Virus record (IMG/VR): IMGVR_UViG_3300037480_000137
Span: 1-39,758 of that record
Length of the DNA: 39,758 nucleotides
Reading direction: 5' to 3' (one strand)
From: a virus
Below the pieces are notes generated by a model, which was given only the letters and a program-made list of their open reading frames with translations, had not been told where the DNA came from and did not search any database. Position 1 is the first letter of the stretch. Each line of letters begins with the position of its first letter. This document shows positions 32,693-39,758 of this stretch, in pieces. A program made the translations under genes and the position numbers.

Positions 32693-32693
32693 T

Positions 32694-33334
32694 TCACAAT
32701 CCTCGACGTTTTAAAAAGATCATTGCTTCCAAATAGAAATTTGGTTGATCAAGCAATCCACCTCCCTTAAGCAACACTCCCTGTTCATATTGCCTATACC
32801 AATCTATCAAAGTCCAACTATCGTCCGTCACCATTGGCAATAAGCATATGTTGGATACAATCAGCTCCTTGATCTCCCATTTCGGATAAGGTGCTGGATT
32901 GCCTTCATTACAATACTTATGTTTACATTTATCGCAATTGAATTGCCCTTTGTCATCCTTTAAAATTTCAATTGCGATTATTAGTTTTTTTCTTCCTCCT
33001 CCGTAGCAGAACTGCGATTGACAATCTCAGCTGCTAAATCGCTAAGAATTTCCATTGGCAGATGGCGTAGATTGAACTTGGTAAATTTAAGTGGCTTTCC
33101 ATTAGCATCAGAAATATTCTCCCAACCTACAACACCCTCGTGAATTGCAGCTTTCAATCCAATCCCAGTAAGCTTTAATTCACCATTGCGATCTTGATCT
33201 GTCTCCGCAAAAACAGCCATATGAGTTTCCCCAACCAAAGGCCTCAATTTGAATTTTGCTGGCTTGTCTTCATCCTTCTGAGAATCTGGAAGATACCAAG
33301 ATGAAATTACTTTTGTATCAATTGTTAATGCCAT
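32694..33334 (-). CDS. Tail assembly chaperone, -1 frameshift fusion product (GT-like)
   Basis: A -1 shift at A AAA AAC (32990-32984) at the last codon of the upstream frame fuses its 117 residues to 96 residues encoded in the overlapping frame, ending at a TGA at 32694-32696, two bases before the tape measure start codon. The extension has a possible zinc site, C-D-K-C-K-H-K-Y-C, and protein-like sequence ('IDWYRQYEQGVLLKGGG') but no good start codon of its own. Lambda G/GT and many other phages use the same arrangement before the tape measure gene. The listed range includes the shift, so it is not a single open frame. Confidence 0.78.
32981..33334 (-). CDS. Tail assembly chaperone (G-like), unshifted product
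   Basis: A 117-aa protein with GAGGGGA before the ATG. It has 'MALTIDTKVISSWYLPDSQ', 'KFKLRPLVGETHMAVFAE', 'LHLPMEIL'-like helices and an acidic end 'SSATEEEEKN', typical of the first of two tail chaperone products. It lies between tail tube and tape measure genes, the conserved place for this family. It binds the tape measure during tail assembly. Confidence 0.78.
   Translation of the reverse strand: MALTIDTKVISSWYLPDSQKDEDKPAKFKLRPLVGETHMAVFAETDQDRNGELKLTGIGLKAAIHEGVVGWENISDANGKPLKFTKFNLRHLPMEILSDLAAEIVNRSSATEEEEKN
32984..32990 (-). other. Programmed -1 ribosomal frameshift heptamer A AAA AAC
   Basis: On the minus strand, codons GAA-AAA-AAC precede the stop TAA, giving the X-XXY-YYZ heptamer A-AAA-AAC in the right phase. 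After slipping one base back, translation continues as CTA-ATA-ATC into a 96-codon frame. The stop codon lies immediately after the slippery site, which is common for this gene pair. Confidence 0.75.
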
Positions 33335-33352
33335 TGTGTTCCCCTCGCTTTG

Positions 33353-34279
33353 TTACGTGAATAAAAATTGGACCTCATCATCTGTAGTCGATTCAGCCAT
33401 GCCGCAAGTTATATCAAGCGTTCTTATTGCGTCTCGATCTCCCGGTGCTATGTCCCGATAATAAATGACGGGTTGCGATATTTCATAAATATTCCCAGCA
33501 GTAGCACCAATCGAGCCAGTCGTCATAGCAAACTTAGTTCCCGCGCGGAAATCAGCATCAAACGGCTGAGTAGCGACCAACTGATGCTCCGGGTCGAACG
33601 AGCCGGCAACATCCCGGCCCGTAATGCGAACTTCACCATATCCATCAGCAGCATTAGGACTTGGAGCCAACGCAAGCGCATTCGCCATATCGAAAGTGAG
33701 CGTAGCAATCACCGCCGCATACCCGCCTAAATCGAAAGCAGCACCGATAAAGGGAGTTGGAACAGTAGAATCATACGTAGCAGCCGGCAAAGCCACATCT
33801 GTAACAACGGAGACATGCCCTGTCATTGTAAAACTTAGCTTCCCTACTTCCCCTACAGGTAGATTGACGCTGACGTTTCCTCGAGCCCCTGTAAGCTTCA
33901 TCAGGGTCCCATCTTGATAATAATAAATGGTTGCTGATTTGATGGCGGTCGAGGCTGGATCGTAAGCGACAGAGACGCCTGGGTCAATCGTTTCAGCAAA
34001 TCCAGAAGCCTCCAATAGGTCCCCGAACTCAGGAGCAGTTCCCGCGACTCCGGAGCCCTTAATCTCAACATCAAAAGTAATAGTTCGTAGCATCCCCCCA
34101 TAAACATGTGGCAACTTACCCAACGAGGCTCTTACAGCGGGACGTTCATTCATCCGTAACCCTTCGTTGGCCCAATTAAGATTCTCAACCAGAACAGCAT
34201 TGGTGGCTGGAACCGGAACAGGATCTGTATTGTAGGTCACTTCCTCTATGGCGAGGATGACTTCACGATTCGTGATCAT
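33353..34279 (-). CDS. Major tail tube protein
   Basis: A 308-aa beta-rich protein coded just before the tail chaperone in transcription order, the usual place for the tail tube. It shows 'GMLRTITFDVEIKGSG', 'EFGDLLEASGFAETI' and 'SATIYYYQDGTLMKLTGARG' typical of siphovirus tail tube proteins of the lambda V/phage tail tube type. It would polymerise around the tape measure. It overlaps the small Lys/Ser-rich gene by 17 bases. Confidence 0.82.
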   Translation of the reverse strand: MITNREVILAIEEVTYNTDPVPVPATNAVLVENLNWANEGLRMNERPAVRASLGKLPHVYGGMLRTITFDVEIKGSGVAGTAPEFGDLLEASGFAETIDPGVSVAYDPASTAIKSATIYYYQDGTLMKLTGARGNVSVNLPVGEVGKLSFTMTGHVSVVTDVALPAATYDSTVPTPFIGAAFDLGGYAAVIATLTFDMANALALAPSPNAADGYGEVRITGRDVAGSFDPEHQLVATQPFDADFRAGTKFAMTTGSIGATAGNIYEISQPVIYYRDIAPGDRDAIRTLDITCGMAESTTDDEVQFLFT

Positions 34280-34403
34280 CTTTCTTTCCTCCGCTTTCTT
34301 TCAATTTGCCTTTGGTAGCATCTTTCTTTTCCGAGGAGGAAGATGACCCCTCTTGAGCGCCACCGCTTCTTGGTTTGACTTCTTTACGTTTTCGATCAGT
34401 CAT
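34263..34403 (-). CDS. Small Lys/Ser-rich protein, 46 aa
   Basis: A 46-codon gene in an ATGA overlap with the tail terminator stop. The protein begins MTDRKRKEVKPRSGG and is a low-complexity mixture of Lys, Ser, Gly and Glu, so it is probably disordered. It carries the ribosome binding site of the tail tube gene in its final codons and may act mainly to couple translation. No known family. Confidence 0.6.
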   Translation of the reverse strand: MTDRKRKEVKPRSGGAQEGSSSSSEKKDATKGKLKESGGKKDDHES

Positions 34404-34831
34404 GTCAAATCACCTCTTGCTGTTCTATACTTAACAACATAATTGAGTCGTTGTATCGCGATAGGTTGCGCACCATCCGGGCTCAAGGTCGGTTCACTCG
34501 CGGAAATTGCATCCAAATCAATAACAATAGTCGGCAGCCCAAGTGTGTAATCAGCGAAAAGCGCTGCGTGAACTTCGCCTCTTATAGTATTTAATAATTC
34601 GTCAACTTGAGAAGTCGTCTTCACCCTCGATTCAACAACAACTTCCAATACCCAATCATAAAAACTATTGCTGATCATCTCTTCAACAATGTCTGCCCCC
34701 ATAAAAATTGCCAATCCAGGCAACTCAACTGAAGACGAATCATAAACTTGTGCCCGCACTACATTACTCCCAGTTGTAGTTAAGCCTGTAAGCGTAGTCA
34801 CTACAGCGTCCATGATTTGTTCAGTTCTCAT
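34400..34831 (-). CDS. Tail terminator (minor tail protein U-like)
   Basis: A 143-aa protein starting one base from the previous stop. 'IMDAVVTTLTGLTTTGSNVV' then 'DWVLEVVVESRV', 'QVDELLNTIRGEVHAAL' and a strand-rich end 'IQRLNYVVKYRTARG' match phage tail terminator proteins of the gpU family, which cap the tail tube. Position between head-tail joining and tail tube genes agrees. Confidence 0.75.
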   Translation of the reverse strand: MRTEQIMDAVVTTLTGLTTTGSNVVRAQVYDSSSVELPGLAIFMGADIVEEMISNSFYDWVLEVVVESRVKTTSQVDELLNTIRGEVHAALFADYTLGLPTIVIDLDAISASEPTLSPDGAQPIAIQRLNYVVKYRTARGDLT

Positions 34832-35106
34832 TATGGCTCCTCGAGTATAAGTAGAATTAATCCGGTGCCGTCTGGTTGATGCCCAACCACTGTATAATCT
34901 ATAGCATTAATGGTAATGGTACTACCATGTGCTACAGAAGGAACATCAGCAACAGGGCAAAGAAAAGTCGGCCTTGTTGATTCAACACCATTTACTGCTA
35001 CAAATAAATCTTCAAAAATGCCAATGACAGAGGCAGCAAGATACGTCGCTGTTGTAGCGTGCTCATCAGCATTAAAGAATGCTGAAAAATCTTCTGTCAT
35101 TGGCAT
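34831..35106 (-). CDS. Head-tail joining protein (gpFII-like)
   Basis: A 91-aa small beta protein: 'MPMTEDFSAFFNADEHATTA' followed by 'IFEDLFVAVNGVESTRPTF' and 'GSTITINAIDYTVVGHQPD'. This matches the head-tail attachment family of lambda FII type, which sits between head and tail genes as here. It caps the head portal and receives the tail. Confidence 0.75.
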   Translation of the reverse strand: MPMTEDFSAFFNADEHATTATYLAASVIGIFEDLFVAVNGVESTRPTFLCPVADVPSVAHGSTITINAIDYTVVGHQPDGTGLILLILEEP

Positions 35107-35117
35107 AATACTTTTCC

Positions 35118-35480
35118 TTAAGTAAGCGTATTTACACCGACGTTGATCTTGACCAGAATGGTGTCGCTAGTTGTCGCGCCTTTCGTTTCCATCGCAACAC
35201 AACCAAGGGTCAGATCGCCTGACGCTGGAGTAGCAGCATCGTCATCAATTTCACTAACAGATGAATCATAAGTCACCGTCTCACCAACGCCAATAACAGC
35301 AGCATCAACTTTAGGTAATGCGTAAACACCCTCAAGTTCCAGGACGATAGTTTCACCGGAAGCAGCAGCAGCGGTTTTTGCGATACCTAATAGAGTACCG
35401 ACTTGAATCATGTCGCCGGCAGCAACCGCGCCCGAAGTTACGTAATTGAGTGTTTGGCCTGGGCCTGAATAAGTTTTCAT
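35118..35480 (-). CDS. DUF2190 capsid cement protein
   Basis: A 120-aa all-beta protein, 'MKTYSGPGQTLNYVTSGAVA' and 'GDMIQVGTLLGIAKTAAAAS' with 'GVYALPKVDAAVIGVGETV', the typical DUF2190 sequence. Such proteins decorate the capsid surface and stabilise it, and are often mis-labelled as RecA-like. It follows the capsid gene with a hairpin in between. Confidence 0.85.
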   Translation of the reverse strand: MKTYSGPGQTLNYVTSGAVAAGDMIQVGTLLGIAKTAAAASGETIVLELEGVYALPKVDAAVIGVGETVTYDSSVSEIDDDAATPASGDLTLGCVAMETKGATTSDTILVKINVGVNTLT

Positions 35481-35508
35481 AATATTTCCTCTTAGTTAAA
35501 AATGACCA

Positions 35509-35533
35509 AAGGAGGTGATAAAATCACCTCCTT
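35509..35533. terminator. Hairpin between capsid and cement genes, built of Shine-Dalgarno and anti-Shine-Dalgarno sequences
   Basis: AAGGAGGTGAT and ATCACCTCCTT are exact complements with a three-base loop, an 11-base-pair stem. It follows the capsid stop and lies 29 bases before the cement ATG. On the minus-strand RNA no T-tract follows directly (TGGTCATTTTT), so it may be a partial terminator or an RNA stability element. Confidence 0.6.
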
Positions 35534-35539
35534 CAATTA

Positions 35540-37591
35540 TTAGCTATTGCCTTTAACACCACCACGCCATTCCATAGCAGCAGTGCCATAGTCCAGGCGA
35601 ACTTTCCACATGATACCATCAATCGTGAAACCCAGTTGCGATTCCAAGTATGGAGTATCAACACCATCCAAGAAAGCAACCTCAATCACAGGAGCCTCAT
35701 TTGGATTCGCAATCATATACCACTCGGTTGCACCCAGGCGAGGTTCAGTAATTAATTCTGCAATATTACGAATTGGATTTGGTTTCTTGCTGTTTGCTTG
35801 GCTTGGGTCCGTTTCAGAAGCAATCAAAACATTCAACGTATCTTCCTGTTCAACACCCGCCAGGATATAAGCAGGCTGAATATTCAGGAAGTCATTTTCA
35901 TCCACATCTTTCTGTTTCCGCATTAGGGTCCGAGCAGCACCCAAACTTGTAGCAGAAGGAACGGCACCTGTTGGAAGATTAGCATGATCATTTAAATCAA
36001 ACAAAGCGATTCCATCATTCATAAGTGGATTACTTTGCAACAGGGCATAGGCATCAGCACCAACAGTACGATTAGCAGCGCGTCCCATGAAGCGGAGAAT
36101 CCGAATGAATCCACCCAAGTCATCATTAATCATTGCCTGACGAGTAAAGGAGATGGCCTTGCCTTTGGTGGCTGCCTGAATGGTCTCTTTATCTTCACCG
36201 AATGAACCAAAGCTATACTCACCACCCTCCGGAATCAAATCAAGTGAATTAAAGGAGCCCAGTTGAATACGGTCGTTGACTTTGAAATCAGACACCTCGC
36301 CCTTAGCACACCAAGAACTCCAAGTCTCAGGGAAAGTGCCATAAGCCGCACGCAATTCTTTGTTGGCAGTATTGTCCAGCAGATAAGGGAAATCGCTGGA
36401 GCTATGAGTAAACGCAGCAGCAACAATTTCCATTTTCGTTTTGCCTCGAATACTTACCCCACCCTTCATCAGACAGGCCTTACCAATTTCCATCAAGGTC
36501 GCGCCGCGATATTCATTTTGAGCATCGTGGGTTTTGCTTCCAATCCGCATTTGAAGTGCATCAACTATCTGATTACGGAATTTTTCACGAGCATCAGCAA
36601 GCAACTCAATCCGAGTGTCATCAGTACTCGCCGTAGAACTTTTGCCGATAGCATCAAGCAGCATCTTCCGAGAATCCTCAATATTGAATTTCTCATCCAG
36701 GCACTTATCCATCAGAACACGATGCTCATCGCCATGAAGATTAAACACCGCACGAATCTCCTTACGGCGAGCATCATCAGCAGCTTCAGCTTTTGCTACA
36801 GCCTCATCTGACTTGGCCTTAATCTCATCTGCCTTGGCTTTTTCGGCAGCAGCTATTTCTTCTGGTGTCGGTTTCATATCATTTTCCTCTTCATTGATTT
36901 TGCCAGCTGCTGCCGACAAATTATTCACAGACCCATTATCTGAGTCAGCACCTTTTAGATTAGCAGGGTCAAGTATACTACGAGACTCCACTTTTCCAAA
37001 ATCTTTCGGAATGTTCTTGAAATCATATTTGCTCAAATCAAAGTGGGCAGCGATTTCAACCGCATCCGTAATTTCATCAATAAATCCAAGCTCCAAAGCT
37101 TCATCAGAATCCATAACAGTTTCTTCATCCATCATCACTGATATAGTTTCTCTATCGAGCCCAGACTTTTCAGAATAAACTGTAATTACACGTTCCTTCA
37201 ACTTGTCCATTATCTCTGCTGTCTTTCGAAGATCGCTCGATTCCCCCATACCAACGCCAAGTGGATTATGAATCAATATTAATCCATTAGCAGCCATCAA
37301 TCGACGGTCACCAGATTGCGCAACGAGGGAAGCCATTGACCATGCTATGCTTTCAACGTCCGTGATTATTTCAGCAGGATGTTTTTTGAGAATGTTATAG
37401 ATCGCATTTCCTTCAGTCATCGACCCGCCAGGGGAATTAATCCGGACTGTGATTTGTTTAACATCACCAAGGGCTTTAACATCCTTCGCAAAATCTTTGG
37501 ATGTAATTCCCCAGATACCGATTTCATCATAAATCATAATTTCAGCAGACTGAGTTGCCTTATTATGAATCATCTTGTACCAATTTTTCAT
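35540..37591 (-). CDS. ClpP-type prohead protease fused to major capsid protein
   Basis: A 683-aa fusion. The start at 37591 has AGGAG at good spacing; an ATG six bases earlier is too close to it. Residues 1-200 are an S14 (ClpP-like) protease: INSPGGS at 51-57, catalytic Ser85 in W-S-M-A, His108 in 'LILIHNP' and Asp172 in 'GFIDEI'. A helical Ala/Lys/Glu linker follows (about 235-280), which should act as scaffold. The C-terminal half ('FTHSSSDFPYLLDNTANKE', 'DRIQLGSFNSLDLIPEGGEY') is the major capsid protein, of the Mu/HK97-type class. The protease would cut between the parts during head maturation. Confidence 0.85.
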   Translation of the reverse strand: MKNWYKMIHNKATQSAEIMIYDEIGIWGITSKDFAKDVKALGDVKQITVRINSPGGSMTEGNAIYNILKKHPAEIITDVESIAWSMASLVAQSGDRRLMAANGLILIHNPLGVGMGESSDLRKTAEIMDKLKERVITVYSEKSGLDRETISVMMDEETVMDSDEALELGFIDEITDAVEIAAHFDLSKYDFKNIPKDFGKVESRSILDPANLKGADSDNGSVNNLSAAAGKINEEENDMKPTPEEIAAAEKAKADEIKAKSDEAVAKAEAADDARRKEIRAVFNLHGDEHRVLMDKCLDEKFNIEDSRKMLLDAIGKSSTASTDDTRIELLADAREKFRNQIVDALQMRIGSKTHDAQNEYRGATLMEIGKACLMKGGVSIRGKTKMEIVAAAFTHSSSDFPYLLDNTANKELRAAYGTFPETWSSWCAKGEVSDFKVNDRIQLGSFNSLDLIPEGGEYSFGSFGEDKETIQAATKGKAISFTRQAMINDDLGGFIRILRFMGRAANRTVGADAYALLQSNPLMNDGIALFDLNDHANLPTGAVPSATSLGAARTLMRKQKDVDENDFLNIQPAYILAGVEQEDTLNVLIASETDPSQANSKKPNPIRNIAELITEPRLGATEWYMIANPNEAPVIEVAFLDGVDTPYLESQLGFTIDGIMWKVRLDYGTAAMEWRGGVKGNS

Positions 37592-37601
37592 GTCCATTCT
37601 C

Positions 37602-39635
37602 CTATTTAAGTCCAATCCACGTATTAAGTGTTAAGTAATTATCTAAAAAAGTCAAAACCCCTTGAGCTATTCCGACAACCGATCCAAGAATATCATACTC
37701 CAAAATTAAATGTTTGCCATTTGGTATATTAGTAATTGCTGTAATATCCAAAGTCTCATAATATTGCCCATCACCAAGATCGTTAAGAGCCAAAGATTTT
37801 TGAACCCATCCCGAAGTTTTAAAAGTATCGTCATCAAAATCCAAATATGAATTTGTTGTAAGATTATCGCGTACCTTTACAGAAACCGTTAATCCAGTTA
37901 CTCCTCCTGAATTATTTACTGATAATGAAATTGGAGCCGCAGTTTCAAATCTCGTTATAGAAATTTGACCACCTGTATCTATACTAGCAGCCGCTACAAC
38001 AGCACCAGCAACCGTAACCGAACCAACAGCACTCGTCGCTTCGACGCCAGTGAGCGCTACAGTTCCAGATTTAGTAAAACCTAAAGAGCCAACAGCACTC
38101 GTTCCTTCGACGCCTGTTATTCCAATTTCTACATCTGCGCCCGTCGATACAGAACCGACAGCGCTCGTTCCCTCGACACCCGTTATAGCAACACTCGTCC
38201 CAAGGCTTACACTTCCAACAGCACTCGTTCCTTCGATGCCTGTTATAGAAACACTCCCTGATTTAGTAAGTCCAACTGAACCGACAGCGCTCGTTCCTTC
38301 TACTCCTGTTATTGGAATAATTACATCACCGCCAGCAGCAACACTTCCGACAGCGCTCGTTCCTTCTACTCCTATTAATGCGACTGAATGAACAGAACCA
38401 ACAGAGCCAACAGCACTTGTTCCTTCGACGCCTGTTATAGAAACACTCGTTCCAGGGCTTACACTTCCAACAGCACTCGTTCCCTCGACGCCTGTTATTG
38501 GAATAGTTACATCACCACTAACAATAACATTCCCAGCAACACTCGTCCCCTCAACACCCGTTAATGCGACTGAATGAACAGAGCCAACAGAGCCAACAGC
38601 ACTCGTTCCTTCTACTCCTATTATTCCAGCGCTGCCTCCTTTAGTAAATCCGACTGAACCAACAGCACTCGTTCCTTCTACTCCTGTTAATGCTACTGTT
38701 CCTGATTTGGTAAAACCTAAAGAACCAACTGCGCTCGTTCCTTCAACCCCCGTGAGCGCTACACTTCCCGATTTAGTAAAGCCTAAAGAGCCAACTGCTG
38801 ATGTTCCTTCAACTCCCGTTATAGGAACAGTTACGGATATTGACGCGGTAACACTACCAACAGCACTCGTTCCTTCTACTCCAATAATTGCTTTCGAAAT
38901 TTCTGGAGATACAGATCCAACAGCACTCGTTCCTTCTACTCCAGTGAGCGTTGCCCCAGCACCAGCGGCTGCAACTATTTCTATATAATGGCCAGCATTT
39001 TCATCAACTGCATTCCAGTCAACAGTTACCGCAGATGGTGCACCGTCTAATAAATCAATAACGTAATAGGCTTGGTCTGATGTTCCTGATATACCTGTGG
39101 CACCATTAAATATATCATTGAAAGTAGCTGAACCAAGTCTATTAGAAGCCGGGTCCCCATCACCCCCTTTAAAGGTACATGCAGCATATAAAGCATTTCC
39201 AGCTGATCCTGCGGCTGGAGTGAACACGGTTCCTGCCGCTGTTGAATTATTAACCTTCTCCTGAAGAAAGTTAGTGGCATCAGCCACGCTTGTCGCGACA
39301 GTTCCAAGATAATTAACAGCAGTAGACCAAACGGTATCAGTAGTCGAAATAACAATATCAACCGTACCAGAGCCAGCCGTTGGGTTAATAAGTCCATATG
39401 TGTATACGCGCACATCGCCGTTACTACCGCTTGCTGTAGTAGCATGAACAAGTGTGAGTGGTTCACCACCACCAAGACTCCATTCCGGAGTTCCAACTAC
39501 ATTCTCACCAGCCTCAAGACCAAAAGATACCAGAGTTAGCGTTGTTCCAACATCAACTGTGTGAGTAATATCAGCAGTCGTGCCATTACTACTTGCGGTG
39601 AAAATGCTAGTTGTTACGCCACGTGTGACAGCCAT
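37602..39635 (-). CDS. Repeat-rich virion protein (15 copies of GVEGTSAVGSV)
   Basis: A 677-aa protein. Residues 1-230 form a Thr/Ser/Gly-rich beta domain ('SFGLEAGENVVGTPEWSLG', 'YVIDLLDGAP'). Residues 231-about 555 are 15 tandem repeats of roughly 22 aa, each starting T-G-V-E-G-T-S-A-V-G-S-V with variable 9-12 residue spacers. The last 120 residues are another beta-rich domain. It is encoded straight before the protease/capsid gene, so it is probably a capsid-, neck- or fibre-attached protein. Comparable repeats occur in environmental phage proteins of unknown role. Its stop lies ten bases before the capsid ATG, so the two are co-translated. Confidence 0.68.
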   Translation of the reverse strand: MAVTRGVTTSIFTASSNGTTADITHTVDVGTTLTLVSFGLEAGENVVGTPEWSLGGGEPLTLVHATTASGSNGDVRVYTYGLINPTAGSGTVDIVISTTDTVWSTAVNYLGTVATSVADATNFLQEKVNNSTAAGTVFTPAAGSAGNALYAACTFKGGDGDPASNRLGSATFNDIFNGATGISGTSDQAYYVIDLLDGAPSAVTVDWNAVDENAGHYIEIVAAAGAGATLTGVEGTSAVGSVSPEISKAIIGVEGTSAVGSVTASISVTVPITGVEGTSAVGSLGFTKSGSVALTGVEGTSAVGSLGFTKSGTVALTGVEGTSAVGSVGFTKGGSAGIIGVEGTSAVGSVGSVHSVALTGVEGTSVAGNVIVSGDVTIPITGVEGTSAVGSVSPGTSVSITGVEGTSAVGSVGSVHSVALIGVEGTSAVGSVAAGGDVIIPITGVEGTSAVGSVGLTKSGSVSITGIEGTSAVGSVSLGTSVAITGVEGTSAVGSVSTGADVEIGITGVEGTSAVGSLGFTKSGTVALTGVEATSAVGSVTVAGAVVAAASIDTGGQISITRFETAAPISLSVNNSGGVTGLTVSVKVRDNLTTNSYLDFDDDTFKTSGWVQKSLALNDLGDGQYYETLDITAITNIPNGKHLILEYDILGSVVGIAQGVLTFLDNYLTLNTWIGLK
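38000..38947 (-). repeat. Tandem repeat region, about 15 copies, within virion protein
   Basis: On the plus strand the core appears as CCAACAGCACTCGTTCCTTC with small changes, repeated at intervals of 60-72 bases. Repeat units differ in their spacers but the core is strongly kept; one copy reads VAGN and another EATS. The DNA-level near-identity gives recombination potential. Confidence 0.85.
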
Positions 39636-39639
39636 TAAC

Positions 39640-39758
39640 TTATGCCGGGATAATGTCTATAAGTGCTTCTAAATCAGAGAATTTTGTCCGTAATGTTGCT
39701 GTATCTGCTGTAGATCGAGTTGAATAGTCCTCTTCTAAATTAGGGCGATCAAAGGTCG
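39640..39758 (-). CDS. Partial CDS, 3' end only
   Basis: The minus strand stays open from the right edge to a TAA at 39640-39642, five bases before the repeat-protein ATG at 39635. The visible 38 residues include 'RPNLEEDYSTRSTADTATL' and end 'LEALIDIIPA'. The fragment is too short to identify; by position it could belong to a portal or other head gene, and it shares the transcript with the genes that follow. Confidence 0.4.
   Translation of the reverse strand, partial: TFDRPNLEEDYSTRSTADTATLRTKFSDLEALIDIIPA

Noticed and set aside
38050-38988. Plus-strand Pro/Thr/Val-rich open frames opposite the repeat protein
   Set aside because: They are mirror translations of the tandem repeats on the minus strand.
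1-39758. Prophage or integrative element interpretation
   Set aside because: No integrase, attachment repeat or bacterial flanking genes are visible; the window appears to be phage throughout.

Overview
The window looks like most of the genome of a tailed double-stranded DNA phage with a long non-contractile tail (siphovirus type). It carries a head-tail-tape-measure gene series, a phage replication and nucleotide-metabolism set, and dozens of small, tightly overlapping genes. A Gram-negative host is likely: there are two lipoprotein-type signal peptides and a type IV prepilin-like peptide. The host genus cannot be told from the sequence. No integrase, tRNA gene, CRISPR array or insertion sequence was seen. 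Large terminase, portal and endolysin were not recognised. Genes are cut at both ends (1-21 and 39640-39758), so the window is part of a larger or circularly permuted genome, and the missing packaging genes probably lie across that gap.

Layout. Bases 1-3521 are on the minus strand: the start of a probable small terminase gene, a GpZ-like minor structural protein, a 300-base array of GTTACCCC/GGGGTAAC repeats around an AT-rich core (candidate replication origin), a primase-helicase, and a VRR-NUC nuclease. At 3522-3627 lies a short divergent control region with a GTTTACT/AGTAAAC inverted repeat. From 3628 to 25122 about 45 genes run on the plus strand. They include a 666-aa protein of unknown role, a cassette of small conserved phage proteins, an SNF2-type helicase, a possible ssDNA-binding protein, a flavoprotein, a ThyX-like protein, a SAM methyltransferase, a HAD phosphatase, a DnaQ-type exonuclease, an HNH nuclease, MazG, a DnaE-type DNA polymerase and a TrfB/KorA-like regulator. 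After an internal promoter at 19007 come a DUF932 protein, an envelope cassette (small lipoprotein, truncated type IV pilin-like protein, SPFH/band-7 protein), a terminator, and more small genes. A convergent bidirectional terminator sits at 25121-25185. From 25184 to 39758 the virion genes are read on the minus strand; in transcription order they are a repeat-rich virion protein, a ClpP-type protease/major capsid fusion, a DUF2190 cement protein, head-tail joining protein, tail terminator, a small Lys/Ser-rich protein, tail tube, tail-assembly chaperone with a programmed -1 frameshift, tape measure (589 aa, implying a tail near 90 nm), a tail protein, a 1209-aa tail-tip protein with a fibronectin-III-like domain, and a fibre with YadA-like repeats.

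How it fits together. Early transcription probably runs right from about 3.6 kb and leftward from about 3.5 kb, and both arms meet at the terminator at 25.1 kb if the genome is circular. The primase-helicase, SNF2 helicase, DnaE polymerase, DnaQ exonuclease and SSB candidate form a phage-encoded replication set. The ThyX, MazG, flavoprotein, methyltransferase and HAD cluster supplies or alters nucleotides.

The most notable items are the phage-encoded pilin-like peptide in a translationally coupled envelope cassette, the repeat/G-quadruplex origin candidate, the unusual ThyX active-site sequence, and the A AAA AAC frameshift site in the tail chaperone gene. All family calls come from reading motifs by eye; no database search was run.
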